Of a DNA stretch of 64,000 nucleotides, positions 56,066 through 64,000 are shown piece by piece. Each line of letters begins with the position of its first letter. Position 1 is the stretch's first letter. A program made the translations under genes and the position numbers. The stretch lies in assembly GCA_963969595.1 (NCBI GenBank), contig OZ018413.1, forward strand, positions 1,924,501 through 1,988,500, written 5' to 3'. Source of the DNA: Neckera pumila. Lineage: Eukaryota; Streptophyta; Bryopsida; Hypnales; Neckeraceae. Below the pieces are notes generated by a model that ran no database searches, was not told where the DNA came from, and was given only the letters and a program-made list of their open reading frames with translations.

Positions 56066-57571
56066 TTTTTTTTTTAACAAATGGAAAGAATCATTGCATT
56101 AAACCAAGAACCAACGTACACAACGGCCAAGCCAAGAAGGCTAGACAATGATGAGAAGAGATAAGAGCAAAACAAGAAAGGAACCAAAAGAAAAGAGCAC
56201 CTAACTAAAGGAGCAAGAAGGGGGCCCCTTTTGTTCCAAATGATACCAATACCAACTCTATGGGCTAGGACAAGAGACTTAAGCCAAACTGTGTCAAACT
56301 TGGTCTAGATAGACCCAACGTCTTGAGGACGTTGTCTAATCCCGATTTGAGTCTTCAGCTGAGCTGACCAACCTGAGTTTAGGAGAGCATTCCAAATAGC
56401 CTTTTGTATAAACTCCAAAGGGCAGCAGTGTTGGGAGAAAACCTTACTGTTATGTGAGATTTTTATAATCCGAAGAGAGGATCTTCTAAATAGAGACTAA
56501 ATAGACTTAAAGTCTTGAAAAGAACTTGGAATGGGGGCGCCAAAAACACATTGGGAGAAATTCCATCTCACATGAGGTTCAACAATTGGTAGTACACCTC
56601 TAATATGAAAACCAATGGAAAGGGCATAGTCCCAGACTTCCAGTGCATGTGTGCATGAGTAGAACCTATGGTGTGGAGATTCTTCAATCCCAAGGTTACA
56701 ACAGGCACAACTTGTATCAATGCCTAGGGGAATATAGGCTCTATAAGAATTCACCGCAACTGCATTGTGGAAAATTGACCACATAAAAGCAGCTTCTTTC
56801 TGAGATTTGGCCTTGTGCCATACGTCTGTCCAATCGGGGGAGAAGGAACAGGGGGAAATGCCCAGACCACTTGGAAGCTTGAGCTGGCAATTGTTGTTTT
56901 ATAACTATTTGCGGCCTAGAGCTGTCACATATGCCAGCAAGTGAGAACCATCACCCCCAACGCCATTTCCCTGGGTGGTCAAAAGGTAATGATAGAACTG
57001 TCCCCAAGTGAAGCCAACAAGGAGTGAGTGCGGCAACTAACTTACCCCTATGGACGGATCTGCGAGATACGTACTCTCCAAACGAATTCCGTGTGCATCG
57101 TACTCATCCTCTTCTCTTCGTTTTGTGGGGCCGAGCAAGCTGCCTACCGTCGCTGTGGAAGGTACGGATTCCAGCTAACTTAGCGACAGGGAGGGTTCTG
57201 ACTCCGAGGGAGCAAGATGCGGCTTTGCCTTGTTTGGGGTGGGGTGGGGTGGGGTGGGGTTTTGCCATACCTTACCAGGGTTGTTGGTGTCGAGTCCTCC
57301 GAGCTAGAAAAATATATTCCCGACCCACTCCTCCTCCTGGGCCATGTCAAATTGGTAGCCACTCAGGAGGGATGCTGGAGATCAGGAAAATACCCGTGAT
57401 GCCTTCTTAACTCGGCAAGAGGGAACAATGACGAAACTTCCTCCCAGGACTGGAAGTCACGAGCTTGAGAATCCCAGAGGAGGTCTCGTAATGTGCGCAT
57501 TCCCTTTTGGGTGGGCTACTATTTTGGCTCTGTCCCGCCGCTCAGAAGTTGAAGTTCGAGCCTATGTAGCA
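56066..57571 (-). mobile_element. LINE (non-LTR retrotransposon) 3' fragment, minus strand
   Basis: Poly(T) at 56066-56078 marks the 3' end. The minus-strand frame ending near 56497 gives a zinc-binding RVT domain (AAFMWSIFHNAVAV, then CACC...HH...C and ALEVWDYAL). Further upstream the fragment matches the LINE at 19.8-21.2 kb up to about 57571, with frames broken. It retains about 250 bp that the other copy lost. It lies on the opposite strand and on the other side of a 115-bp flank relative to the copy A LINE, so it is a separate insertion. Confidence 0.83.
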
Positions 57572-58083
57572 TGAGGATCACCAGATGCTAGTTGTTAGAA
57601 CCTCATTTTGAGGTGGTGGGTAAAGAAGACTCAATGTATTTGACAATACGTCTCCAAGCACCCGTAAAACGGTTCCAAACCCTCGACCCTCGTGTAACAG
57701 TGAGGGATTATGAACTTTTAGAGAACTGATTCCCTCAAAACGGAAATTGCAAACAGTGGCTGTAAATGAAAATGAAAATGAAAAATGAAAAAAATACTGT
57801 TAATATACAAAATATAGATTGTATACTGTTGCTCGGTGCTTGCAACAGAGCCAAAAAATCCACTACACACAACCTTGTTCCGAGAAAGTCGTGGTCTCAA
57901 TGTAGAGTTTCACAAAGAGTTGCCTCCAGAATGCAGGTGAGAAATGTATCAAAATCTACCAAGAACCTAGTGGCAAGGTATAGATAAGGGTGCATTGATT
58001 TCATCAATAGTATTTGCTATATCAATCCCCCTTCTAAACTTCCAGTTTAAAAGTGTGTCAAAGAGATCAACTTATTCAGATTC
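57572..58083. other. 3' flank of CCR4-like gene, copy B
   Basis: 57572-57700 has no counterpart in copy A. From about 57725 the match with 21340-21711 resumes and probably includes the 3' untranslated region. Confidence 0.5.
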
Positions 58084-61000
58084 CTATTCGGCCATCCTAC
58101 TGATGGGCGTGTCTTTGCTTGACACGAAGGAGAACTCACACGCCAAGGCCAAGTGATCGCTTCCCCATTTCTGTAGAGATCATTTCATGCACAAATGTAA
58201 GAAACCGCAGCAGGTTGTTGCCAAGGTCGGCATCCAAAATCTCTAAATCTTTTGGCTATAACAAGAAACAAAAACAAGAGTACTATTTTGGGTGACTACT
58301 TCACAAGAAATATCACGCTAGAGGCACACAAGAGGTGACGACGGTTTCTTATTAAAGCAATTTCAACCAGTCTGGGTTCTTATTCAACGCCCGTTGCACC
58401 AGTGCAGTTACTATGACCCAGTGAAAGCAACAGCTTCAGTCGGAGGAAGAAATGGAACCTCAGAAGGAAGGTCGGAGGTGGGAAGCGTGTCCAGGACTTT
58501 CACTGGCACAAGATCATCTGTATGCCTGTATCACTCACCAGATTAGCATTGAAACATGATTGGACAGATAATGCTGCGAAACAAGTATATGAACTCACAA
58601 ACAAGAGAACCAAATAAACCTCGGAGTGCCCCAATGGCCAAAAATGGCCGCATCCACATCAATGGGAGTTTTAGGAAGCTTCAAAGAAGGTAACATAATG
58701 TACCAGTAGAAAGAACAAATCATACCCTACACTTCTTATTGACAGAAGTATGTTTTGAAAGTTAACTATGATCGACTATTAGCTTCCAAAAGTTACGAGT
58801 TAAAAGACCTGCTTGAGAAAGAAACAACATGGGCTTACCAGATGTAATCAACAGTGCCCCTAAACTTCTTGTGACAAGTGGTTACCCACGGCTCCCCTCT
58901 TTCATCCCTACTGCCAGGCTTTCCCTGCGTGCAAGACAAACAGATAAACCCACCAAAGCGCAGAAAACCTGAACATTCGACTTTCCTGAGAGCTGTCTCA
59001 AATACGTCAACACTAGAAGTGTCCCCATAAGTTTTCACTTAAGAGGCCTCGCAAGTTGAAAAAGTATCAACTTGGCAGCCGCAGAATTGCTGGACAGGCA
59101 ATTACTGCTCGACAAGCACACCGAGAACACGTATTCAGAATGAGTTGCATATCCCCATCATGCACAAGATCGATGTTGACAGGAACAAAGCTACACACAA
59201 GAGAATCGGACAGATTCTTCTTCAGAATTCACAACTGTTGTGCACATTTTCACACTGAAATTACTGGTCACAAAGCTTGAATGAAACCTCAATTTCCGAG
59301 TATGCGCTTCGCAGATTCATTTCGTGCTGGACTACGGTGCGGTGCCTCCCGCCAGTAGCTGCCATCAACTCAAATTGATCCCAACTCCGTATCCTATTGG
59401 CAGAAAGTAGACGACGAGTTTATGCACAATCGTTTATTCAATACAGAAATCCAGGCTGGCAACTAAATCAACTACAGAACTAATAGCAAACGCCGAGGAT
59501 GCCTGGAAGCAAAGCGGCTGAAAAAAGTATTAATACCAACTCGAACCGACAGTAGTCTTTGCCCAGAATACTAAAGGAGAGGACATTAAGCCCTGAAGCA
59601 ATGATTAGCTACCAAAGTACGCAGTTGGATTTCAACAAATAAGTTGCAAAAGGTAAAGTGGCAAGCTAAAAAAATATGGGTATGCCACATACCTCGTCGG
59701 TATGGAAACTCTCTTCAGAGTTTCTCTGGTGGCCTTTTCGTAGCTGATTTCAGTAACTGAAATTTCGTCTCCAGTTGTGACCACTGTAGATTCGTCAAAA
59801 TCGTTTGTTTTCACAGGCACTACGGTGCTCTCAGGAGTTGACTCCTCATCAGCTCCTGTTTCAGCACCTTCAGTCGATCTAGAAGCAGTACCGTACCTGT
59901 CATGACATAGAATTCCCAATGATTAGCTACATAGAAACAGCTGGATGCAAAAGCCAGTACAGAAAAATAGACTCCCTCTGTCCCGAAATAAGTGTCTGCA
60001 GTTTTGTTGAAAACAGTTGATACCAATGTCATAAATATGTTACGAAAAGCATATATTCAAAAAGTTCCAAATTTTGTATCATCAGAATCGATGAAGAACG
60101 TTGCATGTGTTCATTGCAACCAAAACAGAATTGGATAGAATAAAGCCTCCATAAGACCTACTCAAAACAACCTTAAAAAAACATGAGGTCCAAACAGGAC
60201 ACTTATTTCGGGACGGAGGGAGTAGTAGCCATGCAGATCAAAGAACTTCAGCAGGTCAAAATATCACAAATGCCAGCAGCAGGTGAAAATCAAAACCAAT
60301 TTCATCTTGAGATCAATCACAACGAACATCGAGGAACACACAATTTTCGATAAACACTACGAAATAATTGATTACAGCTGCACCTCTCATATTTAGACCC
60401 TCCATTTGAGTATCCAGAAGACCTGAAACCATTTGCGCTCTCCTCCTCCTGCCCTGAGACGTAACGCCGATCATGGACAGCCAAATCTAGCTACATTCCA
60501 CAAAAAATGTTTGTCAGGATAGACATTATTTGCACAATCAGGATGATTCTGTTCTATGTAATGAATGAAAAATTGAGGGAGTGAGAAAAATGATATTTGT
60601 ACCTGTGAAGAAGATATGAATCGATACAAGGCACTCTGTCAAGGCACGAAACATCTTTGTCAAGATCACATGGCTGCTAGGATAAAGACAGCTCTAAACC
60701 TGACTGATGTGCGAAATCATACACGATAACGTAAAACGTCTTTAGAGACCTACCGCCAGTATCAGCACAGATTAAAAACTTGCATATGTTAGGGGGGAAA
60801 ATGAACATATGGTGCCGTTGATTTCTCAAAAGTCCAATAGAACTTAGGCAAAATGATAAACTCTTGCAAGTTCTTAATGAATCATCAAAATATGAAAATG
60901 AAGGAAGGAAAATCACATTTGGTGTACTGTTGAAGTCTCCAGCTATAGCTACGGGCGCCTTTCCCCATCTTTCAGAGATAGCATGGGCCTTTTCCATAAG

Positions 61001-63525
61001 CAATCGGGTCTGCAAATAACGACTATATTAGCAGATACATTGAGACACATGCTAAGAACTTGACAAGCCGGTGAAACCATCGTTACGTAGATATCAATAC
61101 TACTTTGAAGGGACTACTGTCGGATTGGGGTGCCAGCTACACTACAAGAGAGTGTATGGTTTGCAACAGATTTTGCAATGGTTTCCTTAGTTGCATGACA
61201 AAACCATTGCAAATCTGTTGCAAACCATACACTCTCTTGTAGTGCAGGATTAAAAAGAGACCATCGACCAATAGAATGAATTTGTGGAGATCTAAGCAAA
61301 ATGAAGTCTCAAGTTTGCAACTACCTGGCCTAGCTTGACATCACCACGCTTGGGATTAAACAGCACGTGAGTGTTGCCCACAACAACACGATTATTCCTG
61401 GAATCAAATGAATTGTCAAACCACCCATATCTGTCATACTTTAAGGATAACCGGGAACCATAGTAATGACGGGCACCGTAACCCAAGCCACCCTTCTTGT
61501 GTACCAATTTGTAGTCACGCTCTATGTAGTTCTAGACAGGCTGAAGTTCAAGGAATTTTCTAATATGGCAACGAGCAAGCTACGGCTACCTGGACAAAAA
61601 GGTCACACTTCTTGCTGCCCGAGGACGCAGCAAGTGAAAATAAATTCATATATTAAAGAAATCAAGCGTATTACAGATATTAACAGGCATAGACCTTGAA
61701 AAAGACCTCACAATGACAAACGCTGCCTAACATACGAAGATTCCGATAATCAACTCAATAGAAAGTTCCCTTGTGTGAATCAGAGTTTGCTATACCCAGA
61801 AGTGGTTGATTCTGTGCCGTGCGTGACTTTCAAGTCCTCCGAATCATTGTGTTTAAGATTGTTGCTTTTGGCCTAGTAAGATACACAGGCATTTAAACAT
61901 AAATACACAAGTTCCAATGTGCAATTGAATTGACAAAAAACGGGAATAAGAAAATAAGACGACTAGACCTGGAGGACAAAGAGCATAATGTCAAAAGAAG
62001 GGCAATGCAAGCAATCCAATCCGAAATGAGGTGGCACCTGTAGAACACAAAGCTGGGCTACGTTATCCCGGAGGTTGTAGTCATTGAATTCTATGCTCTT
62101 TTCCTCGAGTAAATCGAACCTAAAACCATTCCAAGGCTACAGACAGTGAGGTGTCATGATATTCCAAGTAAACGCGTGGCATCGACAATAAATCGCTTTA
62201 CATCCAATGAAAAAGGATTAAGGATAGGAGAGATTCTCCAGAAGAATTTCAGCGATATGATGCGTAAAAGTCAGGGACTGGCTTGTCTAAAAGGTATGCC
62301 TGCTTCCATTCAAATACGAATTTAACAGGAGGATGAAAAGATGACAAAACCAAGAAACGAAAGTTTGCGGGATTTGCGAGCACAAGCTCTTGTGTTTCAA
62401 AAGATACCTGTTTTTTCTCCAGAACATGGCACAGCCATCAGACGTGTCTCCAGTTCGACTCTACAGCAACAGACATATTATATGTTCCACCGGACCACAT
62501 AAGCTTAAACAGTCCATCTACTTAAGGGGCCATAGCGCAATTCGAGAACGCATACATTTCAGTAAGCGAGAGCTTTCACAGATACTAAAAAATGTACTCA
62601 TGAACTTTGAAGATCCCATAAGAGAAAACATCTGTATCTTAGTTTTAATATTACAACTATCAGAAATCAAATTGAATGGAAGCGCATAAGGTTACTTGAA
62701 CCACGTACCGTGTACACCCCAACATAACCAACTTTCTGAAGAGCTTCATTCAAGTCTTCATAATGATCCACTTCCTGATGACAAACAAATACAAATCACT
62801 ACCTGACAAATGGCCATCGATGTAACAGATGGACCATGCAAGAATATTGAGGTATATTATTTCATAACTGACCACGAATGTGCAACAACTTATACCTGTA
62901 TAAGATGCCTAAGGATCTCTTTTTGAATATACACTGCCCAACAATAATCAATTCTGCTCGGAGGTACTCGAATCACAGTCTTATCAGGTCTGCTTCACCC
63001 GTAGTAACCACATGCTAAAAAACTTCTTCACAAAAGAACCTGAAGCAAAATGCAATTGCACCATCATAAACGTCCAATAAAAGCTTACTTGTAAACATAT
63101 GATATCTGGAGACCAAAGTCCAAGCTCCCACAGTATTTTCCTCTTGCGTGCATCCCAGTCCAGCATGAAAGGCCACTTATATTGTGGTATATGCCAGTAT
63201 AATTCCTTCCAGTGTCTCCGTGCATTCACATCGGCCAAGATATTGTAGGACACTATAACAAATCTCTCTGGAAAAAAAACCCAGGTAAAACCGGCACAAT
63301 TGTGTTTACATCAAAGAAAACCACAACTTAGTAATCCCAGCCAAAAGGATGTATATGACTACCAAACTTCCACCAGAAAGAGCAAGCTGGTCCAATCCAA
63401 ACAAAATATTCAGTCTAGTGAAAGTCCGCACTAAGAAATCAAACACCTCACACAACATAACTGTTAATAGTATCAACAAATGCTGGGACAGGAGTAGCGT
63501 ATGAAGGACCCGTCATGCAGATCTG
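58084..63525 (-). CDS. CCR4-like poly(A) deadenylase / EEP-family exonuclease (CCR4-3/-6 type), copy B, 5' end outside window
   Basis: Fifteen exons join in one frame: 63462-63525 (less certain), 63089-63267, 62709-62774, 62408-62460, 62038-62119, 61796-61872, 61325-61397, 60917-61009, 60603-60635, 60384-60490, 59693-59896, 58954-58996, 58839-58924, 58432-58525 and 58084-58170, totalling 446 residues plus stop. All catalytic motifs of the endonuclease/exonuclease/phosphatase fold are present: SYNILAD (Asn), LQEVDHY (Glu), GNTHVLFNP (His), GDFNSTP (Asp, Asn), GTVDYIW (Asp) and WGSDHLAL (His). RDNVAQLCVLQ and VSGQEE-like text are typical of the plant CCR4-3/-6 class. Expected role: Mg-dependent removal of mRNA poly(A) tails in the cytoplasm. 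A poorly conserved acidic 68-residue exon (59693-59896) interrupts the catalytic domain. The donor of the 58432-58525 exon is weak. The N-terminus lies beyond the window. Confidence 0.9.
59972..60222. mobile_element. Stowaway-like MITE in an intron of the CCR4 gene, copy B
   Basis: Same ends (CTCCCTCTGTCCCGAAATAA and complement) and same intron position as the copy at 23600-23857. 251 bp. Confidence 0.92.
61140..61244. mobile_element. CACTA-like foldback hairpin in an intron of the CCR4 gene, copy B only
   Basis: A 105-bp hairpin starts CACTACAAGAGAGTGTATGG and ends with its complement. Copy A reads GAAGGGATTAAAAAG without interruption (about 24748). In copy B the whole insertion (61114 to about 61247) also includes 26 bp left of the hairpin, and GGA flanks the total. 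CACTACAAGA is a common CACTA-superfamily terminus. Confidence 0.85.
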
Positions 63526-64000
63526 CTGTTCTATAGAGCATGGAAGCAATTAAGTCCATCTAAAGTATAGAGGACCCTAGTCTATTTATGAAAAAACAAA
63601 GGTCAATGAAATCAATCTTTTTTTCGTAATATTTTTAGTGGACCCCAAGCATAACGGCCTGCATGGACTAGCATAGACTAGCACCCATTCCAGCCTTATC
63701 ATAAACCCTACTAGCTCCGCTCCATGGGATATGAGATTTTTAAGGGTCTTCAAAGATTATACTGGAACCGGGATCAAGGGTCTTCAAAACTTTGGGCCTG
63801 AAGGAAGAAACCATGCACGGTTTCCTCCTCCGGGTCATCTCTAGCTCAAACCCTATAGTATGTTGGGTTTCCTGCTCCAGGTTCTCTATGGTACAAACGA
63901 GCCACAAATGCTAGACTGTGTAGACAATAAAGACCAGAAATGAATGGGAAAGACGCACCATAGTGTTTAGGTGGTTTGTTACGAGCATAAAGCCAATCCC
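63526..64000. other. Probable upstream intron of the CCR4-like gene
   Basis: No exon is recognised. If the exon at 63462-63525 is real, this stretch is intronic, since that exon begins in mid-protein. Confidence 0.35.

Overview
This window looks like nuclear DNA of a streptophyte, probably a land plant. It has several small-exon genes with GT-AG introns, a CCR4-type deadenylase of the plant CCR4-3/-6 class, and a plant-style mixture of short DNA transposons (Stowaway-, Emigrant-, CACTA- and PIF/Harbinger-like) with LINE remnants. I cannot name the species. Most of the sequence is AT-rich and repeat-derived. Six gene loci are supportable: a duplicated small secreted-protein gene, a duplicated CCR4-like gene (one copy a pseudogene), an Ala/Pro/Glu/Lys-rich protein gene and a four-transmembrane protein gene. 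A transposase gene and LINE fragments add further coding remains.

Layout. 0-6 kb: repeats only. About 6.2-26.2 kb (copy A) and about 43.7-62.7 kb (copy B) are two direct copies of one ancestral segment. Each carries, in order, AT-rich repeats, a two-exon secreted-protein gene (14.05-15.24 kb and 52.45-53.67 kb, plus strand), a tandem repeat, a LINE fragment, and the CCR4-like gene (minus strand). Copy B of the CCR4 gene is open across 15 exons inside the window and runs toward the right edge. Copy A has lost its 5' exons and carries frameshifts and a changed active-site residue. Copy A alone has a Merlin/IS1595-type transposase (17.9-18.8 kb, one frameshift) and a PIF/Harbinger-like insertion. 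Between the copies (26.2-43.4 kb) lie the four-exon Ala/Pro/Glu/Lys-rich gene (27.3-29.1 kb), the tetraspan gene (33.3-33.8 kb, minus) and a cluster of foldback elements.

The dominant repeat is a group of roughly 0.65-1.1 kb elements bounded by ACCCCTAAA...TTTAGGGGT and flanked by TA. About twenty full or partial copies occur. Because the window holds paralogous copies of the same DNA, several insertions can be compared with an unoccupied counterpart, which fixes element ends and target duplications without any database. A 548-bp-arm palindrome of Tc1/mariner type sits directly beside a 200-N assembly gap. No rRNA, tRNA, CRISPR array or bacterial-style operon was seen.
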